From: Rhodocyclales bacterium | GTDB lineage: Bacteria > Pseudomonadota > Gammaproteobacteria > Burkholderiales > Rhodocyclaceae | Assembly: GCA_003105015.1 (NCBI GenBank) | Contig: PQAF01000003.1 | Span: forward strand, 75,660-139,659 | Length of the DNA stretch: 64,000 bases | Direction of reading: 5' to 3' | In this document: in pieces, positions 37,951 through 47,969 of the stretch | How the letters are laid out: each line of letters starts with the position of its first letter | Numbering within the stretch: the first letter of the stretch is position 1 | Program-made: the position numbers and the translations under genes | Notes under the pieces: generated by a model | What the model was told of the DNA's origin: nothing | Databases searched by the model: none | Seen by the model: only the letters and a program-made list of their open reading frames with translations

Positions 37951-38313
37951 ATGGACGGTATTCTTTTCCCCCTGATCCTCACGGTTCATATTCTGGTGGG
38001 AGCAGCCATCATCGGCCTGGTGCTTTTGCAGCACGGCAAGGGGGCCGACATGGGTGCGGCCTTCGGCAGCGGCTCTTCGGGCAGCCTGTTTGGCGCCTCG
38101 GGCTCGGCGAATTTCCTGAGCCGTACGACGGGGATACTGGCCACGGTTTTCTTCCTGACCAGCCTGGGACTGAGCTATATCGCAACGAATCGCACCCAAG
38201 CGCCCACCAGCGTCATGGAGCAGGTAAATACCCAATCTGCAGCGCCGGCTACTCCGGCTCCAGCCCAGCCGGTGGAAGGCGCGGACTCGAAAGCAAAGGA
38301 AATTCCGAAGTAA
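37951..38313 (+). CDS. secG: Preprotein translocase subunit SecG
   Basis: 120 aa from ATG 37951. Two transmembrane helices (about 3-23 and 53-73) bracket the cytosolic loop with QHGKGADMGAAFGSGSSG, a SecG hallmark. The C-terminus is a Pro/Ala-rich tail. It assists SecYE in protein export. Confidence 0.93.
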   Translation: MDGILFPLILTVHILVGAAIIGLVLLQHGKGADMGAAFGSGSSGSLFGASGSANFLSRTTGILATVFFLTSLGLSYIATNRTQAPTSVMEQVNTQSAAPATPAPAQPVEGADSKAKEIPK

Positions 38314-38325
38314 GTGATGCTGCGG

Positions 38326-38355
38326 CGCAAAAAGAGGGTATAATTTCTTTTTGCG
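38326..38355. promoter_or_regulatory. Perfect inverted repeat around a TATAAT box before tRNA-Leu/nuo
   Basis: CGCAAAAAG (38326-38334) and CTTTTTGCG (38347-38355) flank 12 nt that contain TATAAT (38339-38344). It could be a secG terminator, an operator over the promoter of tRNA-Leu, or both. The -35 region is not obvious. Confidence 0.45.
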
Positions 38356-38410
38356 TCGTCATAAGAATTAGTGGCTTTGCCACATAGAGTGGCGGAACCG
38401 CGGATTAGAT

Positions 38411-38495
38411 GCCGACGTGGTGAAATTGGTAGACACGCTATCTTGAGGGGGTAGTGGCGAAAGCCGTGTGAGTTCGAGTCTCACCGTCGGCACCA
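38411..38495 (+). tRNA. tRNA-Leu (anticodon GAG)
   Basis: 85 nt with CCA encoded. Acceptor GCCGACG pairs with CGTCGGC; the anticodon stem CTATC/GGTAG encloses loop TTGAGGG with anticodon GAG. A long variable arm is present as expected for leucine, and the T arm has GTTCGAG. The position between secG and nuoA is conserved in Proteobacteria. Confidence 0.96.
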
Positions 38496-38596
38496 GGAAT
38501 CCTCTGAGACCTGTCCGGCATTTAGCCGGCAGGCTCGATTTGCAGCAGGAACGCGAAGGGCTCGGCGGAATGGTTGGAAAGCCATCCGCGCAGACT

Positions 38597-38971
38597 ATGT
38601 TGGAAAACTACTTTCCTGTCCTCGTCTTCATACTCGTCGGCCTGGCCTTCGGGTGTGCCCCCATCCTTCTAGGCTGGCTCGTTGCTCCGAACCGGCCCGA
38701 CAGCGAAAAACTCTCCCCCTTCGAATGCGGCTTCGAGGCCTTCGAGGACGCGCGCATGAAGTTCGACGTGCGCTTCTACCTGATCGCCATCATATTCATT
38801 CTGTTCGACCTGGAAATCGCTTTCCTCTTTCCCTGGGCAGTGATCTTCAAGGATATCGTTGCTTCGGACACGATGCGGATGTTCGGCTTCTTCGAAATGA
38901 TGATTTTCGTCGGCATCCTGGCCATCGGCTACGTCTACGCCTGGGCCAAGGGCGCACTGGACTGGGAGTGA
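38597..38971 (+). CDS. nuoA: NADH-quinone oxidoreductase subunit A
   Basis: 124 aa from ATG 38597 ([11 protein letters not shown]). Membrane subunit of complex I with three helices and the conserved loop [20 protein letters not shown] around the quinone entry site. It is the first gene of a complete nuoA-N operon on the plus strand. The ~100 bp between tRNA-Leu and nuoA hold no clear second promoter, so the operon may share the upstream one. Confidence 0.95.
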   Translation: MLENYFPVLVFILVGLAFGCAPILLGWLVAPNRPDSEKLSPFECGFEAFEDARMKFDVRFYLIAIIFILFDLEIAFLFPWAVIFKDIVASDTMRMFGFFEMMIFVGILAIGYVYAWAKGALDWE

Positions 38972-38978
38972 GCGGGCC

Positions 38979-39455
38979 ATGAGCATCGAAGGCGTTCTGG
39001 AAAAAGGCTTCGTCACCACCACCCTCGACACCGTCATCAACTGGACGCGCACCGGCTCGATGTGGCCGATGACCTTCGGCCTCGCCTGCTGCGCCGTCGA
39101 GATGATCCATGCCGGCTGCTCGCGCTACGATCTCGACCGCTTCGGCATCGTCTTTCGTCCCAGCCCGCGCCAGTCCGACGTGATGATCGTTGCCGGTACC
39201 CTGACCAACAAGATGGCGCCCGCACTGCGCAAGGTGTACGACCAGATGGCCGAGCCGCGCTGGGTGTTGTCGATGGGTTCCTGCGCCAACGGCGGCGGCT
39301 ATTACCACTATTCCTATTCCGTCGTGCGCGGCTGTGACCGCATCGTGCCGGTAGATGTTTACGTGCCGGGCTGTCCGCCGACGGCGGAAGCGCTGCTCTA
39401 CGGGCTCATCCAGTTGCAGAACAAGATCAAGCGCACCTCCACCATAGCCCGCTGA
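38979..39455 (+). CDS. nuoB: NADH-quinone oxidoreductase subunit B
   Basis: 158 aa. Carries the terminal N2 [4Fe-4S] cluster that hands electrons to quinone; ligands are visible in GLACCAVEM, with further Cys in [10 protein letters not shown] and YVPGCPPT. Peripheral arm, cytosolic face. Starts 7 nt after nuoA. Confidence 0.96.
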   Translation: MSIEGVLEKGFVTTTLDTVINWTRTGSMWPMTFGLACCAVEMIHAGCSRYDLDRFGIVFRPSPRQSDVMIVAGTLTNKMAPALRKVYDQMAEPRWVLSMGSCANGGGYYHYSYSVVRGCDRIVPVDVYVPGCPPTAEALLYGLIQLQNKIKRTSTIAR

Positions 39456-39476
39456 ACAGAATCGACGCCGAATAAC

Positions 39477-40082
39477 ATGAGCGCCAAGCTGGAAGCCCTT
39501 TGCCAGAACCTGCAGAACGTGCTTGGCGATCGCATCGCCGGCCTGAAGACGCTCCTCGGCGAAGTCACCCTTGAGGTCGCCGCCGGGCATTACCTCGAGA
39601 CCGCGCGCATCCTGCGCGACCATCCCGACCTGCGCTTCGAGCAGTTGATGGACCTCACCGGCGTCGACTATTCGACCTGGGGCGACGGCGCCTGGAGCGG
39701 CCCGCGCTTTGCAGCGGTCTGCCACCTGACCTCGGTCTCCAAGAACTGGCGCCTTCGCCTGCGCGTCTTCGCGCCGGACGACAACTTCCCGGTGCTGCCC
39801 TCGGTGGTCGGCCTCTGGAACAGCGCCAACTGGTACGAACGGGAGGCCTTCGACCTCTACGGCATCCTCTTCGAGGGCCATCCCGACCTGCGCCGCATTC
39901 TTTCCGACTACGGCTTCGTCGGCCACCCCTTCCGCAAGGACTTCCCGATTTCCGGCTACGTCGAGATGCGCTACGACCCAGACCAGCGCCGCGTCGTCTA
40001 CCAGCCGGTGACCATCGAGCCGCGCGAGAATACACCGCGCATCATCCGCGAAGACAGCTATGGAGATGTCGGCCATGGCTGA
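39477..40082 (+). CDS. nuoC: NADH-quinone oxidoreductase subunit C
   Basis: 201 aa, 30-kDa subunit. The signature [18 protein letters not shown] is present as [18 protein letters not shown]. Separate from nuoD here, unlike the fused NuoCD of E. coli. Overlaps nuoD by 8 nt. Confidence 0.95.
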   Translation: MSAKLEALCQNLQNVLGDRIAGLKTLLGEVTLEVAAGHYLETARILRDHPDLRFEQLMDLTGVDYSTWGDGAWSGPRFAAVCHLTSVSKNWRLRLRVFAPDDNFPVLPSVVGLWNSANWYEREAFDLYGILFEGHPDLRRILSDYGFVGHPFRKDFPISGYVEMRYDPDQRRVVYQPVTIEPRENTPRIIREDSYGDVGHG

Positions 40083-41328
40083 GATCCGCAACTACACCAT
40101 CAACTTCGGGCCGCAGCATCCGGCCGCGCACGGCGTGCTGCGCCTGGTGCTGGAACTGGACGGCGAAGTCATCGTTCGCGCCGACCCGCACATCGGCCTG
40201 CTGCATCGCGCCACCGAGAAGCTGGCCGAGACCAAGACCTGGCTGCAGACGGTGCCCTACCTGGACCGCCTCGACTACGTCTCGATGATGTGCAACGAGC
40301 ACGCCTACGTCATGGCGGTGGAAAAACTGCTCGGCGTCGAGGTGCCGATCCGTGCCCAGTACATCCGCGTCATGATGGACGAGGTGACGCGTATCCTCAA
40401 CCACCTGCTCAACATCGGCACGCACGCCCTCGACATCGGCGCCATGACCATGGTGCTGTACACCTTCCGCGAGCGGGAGGACCTGATGGACGTGTACGAG
40501 GCCGTTTCCGGCGCGCGCCTGCACGCCGCCTATTATCGGCCGGGCGGCGTCTATCGCGACCTGCCGGACCGCATGCCGCAGTACGTCGAGAACAAATTCA
40601 AAAATGCGGAGACCGTGAAGCGCCTCAACGAGGCGCGCCAGGGTTCGCTGCTCGACTTCCTCGAGGACTTCACCAATCGCTTCCCGACCTACGTAGACGA
40701 GTACGAGACACTGCTCACCGACAACCGCATCTGGAAGCAGCGCACGGTCGGCGTCGGCGTGGTCTCGCCCGAACGCGCGCTGGCGCTCGGCTTCTCCGGC
40801 CCGATGCTGCGCGGTTCCGGCGTCGAGTGGGACCTGCGCAAGAAGCAGCCCTACGAGGTCTACGACCGCATGGAGTTCGACGTGCCGGTCGGCGTCAACG
40901 GCGACTGCTACGACCGCTACCTGGTGCGCATCGAGGAGATGCGCCAGGCCAACCGCATCGTCAGGCAGTGCATCGACTGGCTGCGCAAGAACCCCGGTCC
41001 GGTGATCACCGACAACCACAAGGTGGCGCCGCCGCCGCGCGAGAAGATGAAGGCCAGCATGGAAGAGCTGATCCATCATTTCAAGTTGTTCACCGAGGGC
41101 ATGCACGTGCCGCCGGGCGAGGCCTATGCCGCCATCGAGCACCCGAAGGGCGAATTCGGCGTGTATGCCATCTCGGACGGCGGCAACAAACCCTACCGCA
41201 TCAAGCTGCGCTCGCCCGGCTTCCCGCATCTCGCCGCCACCGACGAGATGGCGAAGGGGCATATGATCGCCGACGCTACGGCCATCATCGGCACCATCGA
41301 TCTGGTGCTGGGCGACACGGATAGATAA
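40075..41328 (+). CDS. nuoD: NADH-quinone oxidoreductase subunit D
   Basis: 417 aa from ATG 40075 ([20 protein letters not shown]); an ATG 15 nt earlier is possible but less like the family. 49-kDa subunit that forms the quinone pocket with NuoB. Conserved GPQHPAAHG and [14 protein letters not shown]. The end is 4 nt before nuoE. Confidence 0.96.
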   Translation: MAEIRNYTINFGPQHPAAHGVLRLVLELDGEVIVRADPHIGLLHRATEKLAETKTWLQTVPYLDRLDYVSMMCNEHAYVMAVEKLLGVEVPIRAQYIRVMMDEVTRILNHLLNIGTHALDIGAMTMVLYTFREREDLMDVYEAVSGARLHAAYYRPGGVYRDLPDRMPQYVENKFKNAETVKRLNEARQGSLLDFLEDFTNRFPTYVDEYETLLTDNRIWKQRTVGVGVVSPERALALGFSGPMLRGSGVEWDLRKKQPYEVYDRMEFDVPVGVNGDCYDRYLVRIEEMRQANRIVRQCIDWLRKNPGPVITDNHKVAPPPREKMKASMEELIHHFKLFTEGMHVPPGEAYAAIEHPKGEFGVYAISDGGNKPYRIKLRSPGFPHLAATDEMAKGHMIADATAIIGTIDLVLGDTDR

Positions 41329-41332
41329 CACC

Positions 41333-41806
41333 ATGCTAAGCCAGGACGCATTGCAGAAAATCGACCGCGAGATCGCCAAGTACCCGGCGGAACAGAAGCA
41401 GTCCGCCGTGATGGGGGCGCTGGCCATCGCCCAGATGGAGCAGGGCTGGCTGTCCAACGAGACCATCGAGGCTGTCGCCGGCTACCTCGGCATGGCGCCA
41501 GTGGCGGTGTATGAAGTGGCGAGCTTCTACAACATGTACGACCTCGCCCCGGTCGGCAAGTACAAGATCACGGTGTGCACCAATCTGCCGTGCGCGCTGT
41601 CCGGCGGCGTGCATGCCGCCGACTACCTGAAGCAGAAGCTCGGCGTCGGCTTCAACGAGACCACCGCCGACGGCAAGTTCACACTGAAGGAAGGCGAGTG
41701 CATGGGCGCCTGCGGCGATGCGCCGGTGATGCTGGTGAACAACGTGCGCATGTGCAGCTTCATGCAGCCGGAGCAGATCGACGCGCTGCTGGGGGAGTGC
41801 AAGTAA
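41333..41806 (+). CDS. nuoE: NADH-quinone oxidoreductase subunit E
   Basis: 157 aa, 24-kDa subunit with the N1a [2Fe-2S] cluster: ligands in [11 protein letters not shown] and [12 protein letters not shown]. Part of the NADH dehydrogenase module with NuoF and NuoG. Its stop overlaps the nuoF ATG (TAATG). Confidence 0.95.
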   Translation: MLSQDALQKIDREIAKYPAEQKQSAVMGALAIAQMEQGWLSNETIEAVAGYLGMAPVAVYEVASFYNMYDLAPVGKYKITVCTNLPCALSGGVHAADYLKQKLGVGFNETTADGKFTLKEGECMGACGDAPVMLVNNVRMCSFMQPEQIDALLGECK

Positions 41807-43119
41807 TGGGCGCCCTCGGCTTCATCCTGAACGCGGAAGAGGGCGAGCGCAGCTGGCGCCTCGCCGAGTACGTCAAGCGCGGCGGCTACAGCGCGCTGAA
41901 AAAGATCATCAACGAGAAGACCCCCGCCGACCAGATCGTCGGCGAGTTGAAGAAGTCCTCGCTGCGCGGCCGCGGCGGCGCCGGCTTCCCGACCGGCCTC
42001 AAGTGGAGCTTCATGCCGCGCCAGTTCCCCGGTGCCAAGTACGTCGTCTGCAACTCCGACGAGGGCGAGCCGGGCACCTTCAAGGACCGCGACATCCTGC
42101 GCTGGAACCCGCACATGGTCATCGAGGGCATGATCATCGCCGGCTACGCCATGGGCTGCGCGCGCGGCTACAACTACATCCATGGCGAGATCTGGGAGAT
42201 CTACAAACGCTTCGAGGAGGCCCTCGAGGAGGCGCGCGCCGCCAAGCTGCTCGGGGACAACATCCTCGGCTCCGACTTCAGCTTCGAACTGCAGGCCCAC
42301 CACGGCTACGGCGCCTACATCTGCGGCGAGGAAACCGCGCTGCTCGAGTCGATCGAGGGCAAGAAGGGCCAGCCGCGCTTCAAGCCGCCGTTCCCGGCGA
42401 GCTTCGGCCTCTACGGCAAGCCGACCACCATCAACAACACCGAGACCTTCGCCTCGGTGCCGTACATCATCAACGAGGGTGGCGACAAGTTCCTCGAGCT
42501 GGGCAAGCCGAACAACGGCGGCACCAAGCTGTTCTCCGTATCCGGCCACGTCAATCGCCCCGGCAACTTCGAGGTGCCGATGGGCACGCCGTTCAAGGAC
42601 CTGCTCGCCATGGCGGGCGGCATGCGCGGCGGGCGCAAGCTCAAGGCGGTGATCCCCGGCGGCTCCTCCGCGCCGGTGCTGCCGGCCGACGTCATCATGG
42701 AATGCACGCTCGATTATGACTCGATCGCCAAGGCCGGCTCGATGCTCGGCTCCGGCGCCGTGATCGTCATGGACGAGACCACCTGCATGGTGAAGGCGCT
42801 CGAGCGCCTGTCCTACTTCTACTTCGAGGAGTCCTGCGGCCAGTGCACGCCCTGCCGCGAGGGCACCGGCTGGCTCTACCGCGTCGTGCACCGCATCGAG
42901 CACGGCGAGGGGCGGCCGGAGGACCTCGACCTGCTGAACAGCGTCACCGACAACATCATGGGGCGCACCATCTGCGCCCTCGGCGACGCGGCCTCCATGC
43001 CGGTGAAGAGCTTCATCAAGCACTTCGGCGCGGAGTTCGAGTACCACATCCAGAACAGGAAATGCCTCGTGCCCGAGGACGTGCAGCGTGCGGGCAGCGG
43101 CTTCTTCAAGGCGGCGTAG
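41806..43119 (+). CDS. nuoF: NADH-quinone oxidoreductase subunit F
   Basis: 437 aa from ATG 41806. 51-kDa subunit binding NADH, FMN and cluster N3. NADH/FMN motifs [13 protein letters not shown] and [13 protein letters not shown]; the N3 ligands are in [13 protein letters not shown] plus a Cys near the C-terminus (GRTICALGD). Followed 4 nt later by nuoG. Confidence 0.97.
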   Translation: MGALGFILNAEEGERSWRLAEYVKRGGYSALKKIINEKTPADQIVGELKKSSLRGRGGAGFPTGLKWSFMPRQFPGAKYVVCNSDEGEPGTFKDRDILRWNPHMVIEGMIIAGYAMGCARGYNYIHGEIWEIYKRFEEALEEARAAKLLGDNILGSDFSFELQAHHGYGAYICGEETALLESIEGKKGQPRFKPPFPASFGLYGKPTTINNTETFASVPYIINEGGDKFLELGKPNNGGTKLFSVSGHVNRPGNFEVPMGTPFKDLLAMAGGMRGGRKLKAVIPGGSSAPVLPADVIMECTLDYDSIAKAGSMLGSGAVIVMDETTCMVKALERLSYFYFEESCGQCTPCREGTGWLYRVVHRIEHGEGRPEDLDLLNSVTDNIMGRTICALGDAASMPVKSFIKHFGAEFEYHIQNRKCLVPEDVQRAGSGFFKAA

Positions 43120-43123
43120 CGAC

Positions 43124-45451
43124 ATGCTGGAAATCGAGATCGACGGCAGGAAAACCGAGGTGGCCGACGGCAGCACCGTGATGGATGCCGCCCACCAGCT
43201 CGGCATCTTCGTCCCGCACTTCTGCTACCACAAGAAGCTGTCCATCGCCGCCAACTGCCGCATGTGCCTGGTGCAGGTGGAAAAGGCGCCGAAGCCGCTG
43301 CCGGCCTGCGCCACCCCCGTCACCAACGGCATGAAGGTGTTCACGCACTCGGAAGCCGCCGTCAAGGCGCAGAAGGGCGTGATGGAGTTCCTCCTCATCA
43401 ACCACCCGCTCGACTGCCCGATCTGCGACCAGGGCGGCGAATGCCAGTTGCAGGATCTCTCCGTCGGCTACGGCCAGAGCGCCTCGCGCTACCAGGAAGA
43501 GAAGCGCGTGGTGGTGAACAAGAACCTCGGCCCGCTCATCTCGACCGACATGACGCGCTGCATCCACTGCACGCGCTGCGTGCGCTTCACGCAGGAGATC
43601 GCCGGCTGGATGGAACTCGGCCAGGCCTTCCGCGGCGAGCACGCCGAGATCATGCCCTTCATAGAGAAGACGGTGGATTCTGAGCTCTCCGGCAACGTCA
43701 TCGACCTCTGCCCGGTCGGCGCGCTGACCTCGAAGCCCTTCCGCTTCGCCGCCCGCACCTGGGAGCTGTCGCGCCGCAAGTCGGTCAGTCCGCACGACGG
43801 CCTCGGTGCCAACCTGATCGTCCAGGTCAAGCACGACAAGGTGCTGCGCGTCCTGCCGCTGGAGAACGAGGACGTGAACGAGTGTTGGCTGTCGGATAAG
43901 GACCGCTTCTCCTACGAGGCCCTGAACTCGGACGCGCGTCTGACCAAGCCGATGCTCAAGCAATGCGGCGAATGGCGCGAGGTCGACTGGCAGACGGCGC
44001 TGGAATTCATCGGCACCGACCTGAAGCGCGTGGTGCGCGAGCACGGCGCCGCCTCGATCGGCGCGCTGGCCTCGCCGCATGCCACGCTGGAAGAGCTCCA
44101 CCTGCTGCAGAAATTCATCCGCGGCGCCGGCAGCGAGAACGTCGACTGCCGTCTCCGCCAGACTGACTTTTCCCTCGACGGCAAGGGCGCGACGCCCTGG
44201 CTGGGCCTGCCCGTCGCCGACATTCCGTCGCTCGACCGCGTGCTGGTCGTCGGCAGCTTCCTGCGCAAGGACCATCCGCTGCTCGCCCAGCGCCTGCGTC
44301 AGGCGGCGAAGAAGCTCACCCGCGTCAGCCTGCTGCACGTGGCCGACGACGACCAGTTGATTAACCTGCACGCCAAGTCCATCGTCGCGCCGTCGGCGCT
44401 GGCGGCGGAATTCGCCGGCATCGTCAAGGCGGTCGCCGAGGCGAAGGGCGCGACGGTCGATGCCACGCTGGCCGCTGTGCAGCCCTCCGCCGCGGCGAAG
44501 GCCATCGCCGAGAGCCTGGTATCCGGCGAGAAGATCGCCATCTTCCTCGGCAACTTCGCCCAGCAGCATGCGCAGGCGTCGACCTTGCATGCCCTGGCCC
44601 AGAAGCTGGCCGAGCTGGCCGGCGCGCGCTTCGGCTACCTGGGTGAGGCGGCCAACTCGGTTGGCGGCTACGTCGCCCATGCCTTGCCCGGGGCGCAGGG
44701 CCTCAACGCCGCGCGCATGCTGGCCGAGCCGCGCAAGGCGTATTTCGTTCTGCACGCCGAGCCGGAGCTCGACTGCGCCAATCCGCAGCAGGCTCTGGCC
44801 GCGCTGAAGGGCGCCGACCTGGTCGTGGCGCTGACGCCGTTCAAGACGCGCGCCGTCGACTACGCTCATGTGATCCTGCCGATCGCGCCGTTCACCGAAA
44901 CCTCCGGCACCTTCATCAACACCGAGGGTCGGGTGCAGAGCTTCAACGCCGTGGTCAAACCGCTGGGCGAGACGCGCCCGGCCTGGAAGGTGTTGCGCGT
45001 GCTGGGTAACCTGCTCGGATTGGCCGGTTTCGAGCAGGAAAGCTCCGAGGCCGTGCGCGCCGAGGTCCTCGGCGGCAAGCCGGCTTCGGTCGGCGATCGC
45101 CTGAGCAACCGGGCCGACGGCATCGCTCTCGATCTGGCCGCGTCTGCGCCTGCGTTGCAACGCGTGGCCGATGTGCCGATCCATTTCGCCGATCCGCTGG
45201 CGCGTCGCGCGCCGTCGCTGCAGAAGACGCGCGACGCGGCGCCGCCCGCCGCGCGCATGAACGCCGCCACCTTGGCGCAGCTCGGCCTCGCTCACGGTTT
45301 GCAGGTAAAAGTCAGTCTCGGAGGGACGGCGATCCTTTCCGCGCAACTTGATGCCGGCGTGCCCGACGGCTGCGTGCGTGTTGCCGCCGGCCACGAACTA
45401 ACGTCCGGCCTCGGCCCGATGCAGGGCGAGATCAAAGTGGAGCGCGCGTGA
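43124..45451 (+). CDS. nuoG: NADH-quinone oxidoreductase subunit G
   Basis: 775 aa from ATG 43124 ([16 protein letters not shown]). 75-kDa subunit. The N-terminal 2Fe-2S ferredoxin domain has [15 protein letters not shown], followed by a His/Cys cluster region ([14 protein letters not shown]) and a 4Fe-4S block ([13 protein letters not shown]), then a molybdopterin-oxidoreductase-like domain without catalytic function. Contains two copies of the recurrent AAAAGTCAG word. The end overlaps the nuoH start. Confidence 0.96.
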   Translation: MLEIEIDGRKTEVADGSTVMDAAHQLGIFVPHFCYHKKLSIAANCRMCLVQVEKAPKPLPACATPVTNGMKVFTHSEAAVKAQKGVMEFLLINHPLDCPICDQGGECQLQDLSVGYGQSASRYQEEKRVVVNKNLGPLISTDMTRCIHCTRCVRFTQEIAGWMELGQAFRGEHAEIMPFIEKTVDSELSGNVIDLCPVGALTSKPFRFAARTWELSRRKSVSPHDGLGANLIVQVKHDKVLRVLPLENEDVNECWLSDKDRFSYEALNSDARLTKPMLKQCGEWREVDWQTALEFIGTDLKRVVREHGAASIGALASPHATLEELHLLQKFIRGAGSENVDCRLRQTDFSLDGKGATPWLGLPVADIPSLDRVLVVGSFLRKDHPLLAQRLRQAAKKLTRVSLLHVADDDQLINLHAKSIVAPSALAAEFAGIVKAVAEAKGATVDATLAAVQPSAAAKAIAESLVSGEKIAIFLGNFAQQHAQASTLHALAQKLAELAGARFGYLGEAANSVGGYVAHALPGAQGLNAARMLAEPRKAYFVLHAEPELDCANPQQALAALKGADLVVALTPFKTRAVDYAHVILPIAPFTETSGTFINTEGRVQSFNAVVKPLGETRPAWKVLRVLGNLLGLAGFEQESSEAVRAEVLGGKPASVGDRLSNRADGIALDLAASAPALQRVADVPIHFADPLARRAPSLQKTRDAAPPAARMNAATLAQLGLAHGLQVKVSLGGTAILSAQLDAGVPDGCVRVAAGHELTSGLGPMQGEIKVERA

Positions 45452-46542
45452 TGGAACAGGCTGTCCTCCGCCTTTTCGAATACTTCTGGGGGATGTTCGG
45501 CCTCTGGGATCCGCTGTGGGCGCTGGTCAAGCCCGTATGGCCGCTGGTTTGGGTGCTGATGAAGATCGTGGCGATCATTCTTCCGCTCATGCTGTGCGTC
45601 GCCTACCTGACCTTCTGGGAGCGCAAGATCATCGGATGGATGCAGGTGCGCATCGGCCCCAACCGCGTCGGCCCGTGGGGGTTGCTGCAGCCGATCGCCG
45701 ATGGCATGAAGCTGTTCTTCAAGGAAGTGCTGGTGCCGACCGGCGCCAACAAGGCGCTGTTCTTCGTCGGGCCTGTGATGGCCATCGCGCCGGCGCTGGC
45801 GGCCTGGGCGGTGGTGCCCTTCTTTGACGGCGGCGCGCTGGCCAACCTCGACGCCGGCCTGTTCTACATCCTGGGCATGACCTCGATGGGCATCTACGGC
45901 GTGATCATCGCCGGCTGGGCTTCCAACTCCAAGTATCCCTTCCTCGGCGCCATGCGCGCTTCGGCGCAGATGGTGTCCTACGAGATCGCCATGGGCATGG
46001 CTCTGGTGACGGTGCTGATGATTTCCAACAGCCTCAACCTCTCCGACATCGTCCGTGCCCAAGGCCGCGGCTGGTTCGCCGACCACGGTGCCGGCTTCCT
46101 CTCCTGGAACTGGATTCCGCTGCTGCCGATGTTCGTCGTGTATTTCATTTCCGGCGTGGCCGAGACCAACCGCGCGCCCTTCGATGTCGTCGAGGGCGAA
46201 TCCGAAATCGTCGCCGGCCACATGGTCGAGTTCTCCGGCATGGCCTTTGCCATGTTCTTCCTTGCCGAGTACGCCAACATGATCCTGGTGGCGACGCTCA
46301 CCTCGATCCTGTTTCTTGGCGGCTGGCTATCGCCGGTTGGCTTCCTGCCCGACGGTTTCCACTGGCTGGCGGTGAAGATTTCGTTGTTCCTGTTCCTGTT
46401 CCTGTGGTTCCGCGCCACCTTCCCGCGCTATCGCTACGACCAGATCATGCGTCTGGGCTGGAAGGTTTTCGTGCCGCTGACCCTGGTGTGGATCGTCGTC
46501 ATCGGCTCCTGGATGGTGTCGCCATGGAACATCTTCAAGTGA
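45451..46542 (+). CDS. nuoH: NADH-quinone oxidoreductase subunit H
   Basis: 363 aa from ATG 45451; the preceding GTG (45448) is an alternative. Membrane subunit with about eight helices that contacts the quinone tunnel. Conserved [19 protein letters not shown] and [15 protein letters not shown]. Overlaps the nuoG stop. Confidence 0.96.
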   Translation: MEQAVLRLFEYFWGMFGLWDPLWALVKPVWPLVWVLMKIVAIILPLMLCVAYLTFWERKIIGWMQVRIGPNRVGPWGLLQPIADGMKLFFKEVLVPTGANKALFFVGPVMAIAPALAAWAVVPFFDGGALANLDAGLFYILGMTSMGIYGVIIAGWASNSKYPFLGAMRASAQMVSYEIAMGMALVTVLMISNSLNLSDIVRAQGRGWFADHGAGFLSWNWIPLLPMFVVYFISGVAETNRAPFDVVEGESEIVAGHMVEFSGMAFAMFFLAEYANMILVATLTSILFLGGWLSPVGFLPDGFHWLAVKISLFLFLFLWFRATFPRYRYDQIMRLGWKVFVPLTLVWIVVIGSWMVSPWNIFK

Positions 46543-46553
46543 GAGGCTGAGAT

Positions 46554-47051
46554 ATGGGCGCCAAGGACTTCCTCAACAGCCTGCTGCTCAAGGAGCTCTT
46601 CAAGGGCCTGTCCGTCACCGGGCGCTATCTTTTCGCGCCCAAGATCACGGTGCAGTACCCCGAGGAGAAAACCCCGCAGAGCAACCGCTTTCGCGGCCTG
46701 CACGCCCTGCGCCGCTACCCGAACGGGGAAGAGCGCTGCATCGCCTGCAAACTGTGCGAGGCGGTGTGCCCGGCGATGGCCATCACCATCGAGTCGGCCG
46801 AGCGCGAGGACGCGAACGGGCAAACTTCACGCCGCACCACGCGCTACGACATCGACCTGACCAAGTGCATCTTCTGCGGCTTCTGCGAGGAGGCCTGCCC
46901 GGTGGATGCCATCGTCGAAACGCGAGTGCTGGAATACCACGGCGAGAAGCGCGGCGACCTCTACTACACCAAGCAGATGCTGCTGGCGGTGGGCGACAAG
47001 TACGAAGCGCAGATTGCCGCCGACCGCGAGCAGGACGCCAGGTTCCGGTGA
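46554..47051 (+). CDS. nuoI: NADH-quinone oxidoreductase subunit I
   Basis: 165 aa. Carries clusters N6a and N6b on two 4Fe-4S motifs: [15 protein letters not shown] and [15 protein letters not shown]. Links NuoG to NuoB electron flow. Its TGA overlaps the nuoJ ATG. Confidence 0.96.
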   Translation: MGAKDFLNSLLLKELFKGLSVTGRYLFAPKITVQYPEEKTPQSNRFRGLHALRRYPNGEERCIACKLCEAVCPAMAITIESAEREDANGQTSRRTTRYDIDLTKCIFCGFCEEACPVDAIVETRVLEYHGEKRGDLYYTKQMLLAVGDKYEAQIAADREQDARFR

Positions 47052-47659
47052 TGCCCATGGACTTCAAGACTGCGCTCTTCTACATCCTCTCGACGATCCT
47101 GGTGATCGCCGCGCTGCGCGTCGTCACCGCGCGCAACCCGGTGCATGCCGTGCTGTTCCTGGTGCTCGCCTTCTTCAATGCCAGCGGCCTGTGGCTGCTG
47201 CTGCAGGCGGAGTTCCTCGCCATCGCGCTGATCGTCGTCTATGTCGGCGCGGTGATGGTGCTGTTCCTCTTCGTCGTCATGATGCTCGACATCAATCTGG
47301 AAAGGCTGCGCCAGGGCTTCTGGAGCAACCTCTGGCTCGGCGGCCCGATCGCCGTGCTGATGGTGATCGAGATGGTGGCGGTGCTCTCCGCCCGCAGCTT
47401 TGGCCTGGAGGCCATGCCCGAGCCCGCGGCGCCGGCGGCCGGCTACTCCAACACCAAGGCGCTGGGCATGGCCATCTACACGGACTACGTCTACCCCTTC
47501 GAACTGGCCTCGGTGATCCTGCTGGTGGCGCTGATCGCCGCCGTCGTGCTGAACCTGCGCCAGCGCCGCGACAACAAGCAGTTGAATCCCGCCGAGCAGA
47601 TCGCCATCAAGCGCAAGGATCGCGTGCGCATCGTGTCGATGCCGTCGGAGAAGGAATAG
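47051..47659 (+). CDS. nuoJ: NADH-quinone oxidoreductase subunit J
   Basis: 202 aa from ATG 47051 ([10 protein letters not shown]); an ATG 6 nt later is also possible. Five transmembrane helices, with [18 protein letters not shown] typical of the TM3 pi-bulge region. Proton-translocating membrane arm. Confidence 0.94.
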   Translation: MPMDFKTALFYILSTILVIAALRVVTARNPVHAVLFLVLAFFNASGLWLLLQAEFLAIALIVVYVGAVMVLFLFVVMMLDINLERLRQGFWSNLWLGGPIAVLMVIEMVAVLSARSFGLEAMPEPAAPAAGYSNTKALGMAIYTDYVYPFELASVILLVALIAAVVLNLRQRRDNKQLNPAEQIAIKRKDRVRIVSMPSEKE

Positions 47660-47661
47660 CC

Positions 47662-47967
47662 ATGCCCGGCCTGAACCACTTCCTGATTCTCGGCGCCATC
47701 CTCTTTTCGATCGGCGTGGTCGGTGTCTTCCTCAACCGGAAGAACCTCATCGTGCTGCTGATGGCCATCGAGCTGATGCTGCTTGCCGTCAACATGAACT
47801 TCGTCGCCTTCTCGCATTTCCTCGGCGACATGGGCGGGCAGGTGTTCGTCTTCTTCATCCTGACGGTCGCTGCGGCTGAGGCCGCCATCGGCCTCGCCAT
47901 CCTGGTCGTGCTGTTCCGCAACCTGCGCACGATCCACGTGGACGACCTCGACAGCCTGCAGGGATAA
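47662..47967 (+). CDS. nuoK: NADH-quinone oxidoreductase subunit K
   Basis: 101 aa, three transmembrane helices. Conserved Glu residues of the proton path lie in [14 protein letters not shown] and [11 protein letters not shown]. Followed 2 nt later by nuoL. Confidence 0.95.
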   Translation: MPGLNHFLILGAILFSIGVVGVFLNRKNLIVLLMAIELMLLAVNMNFVAFSHFLGDMGGQVFVFFILTVAAAEAAIGLAILVVLFRNLRTIHVDDLDSLQG

Positions 47968-47969
47968 CC

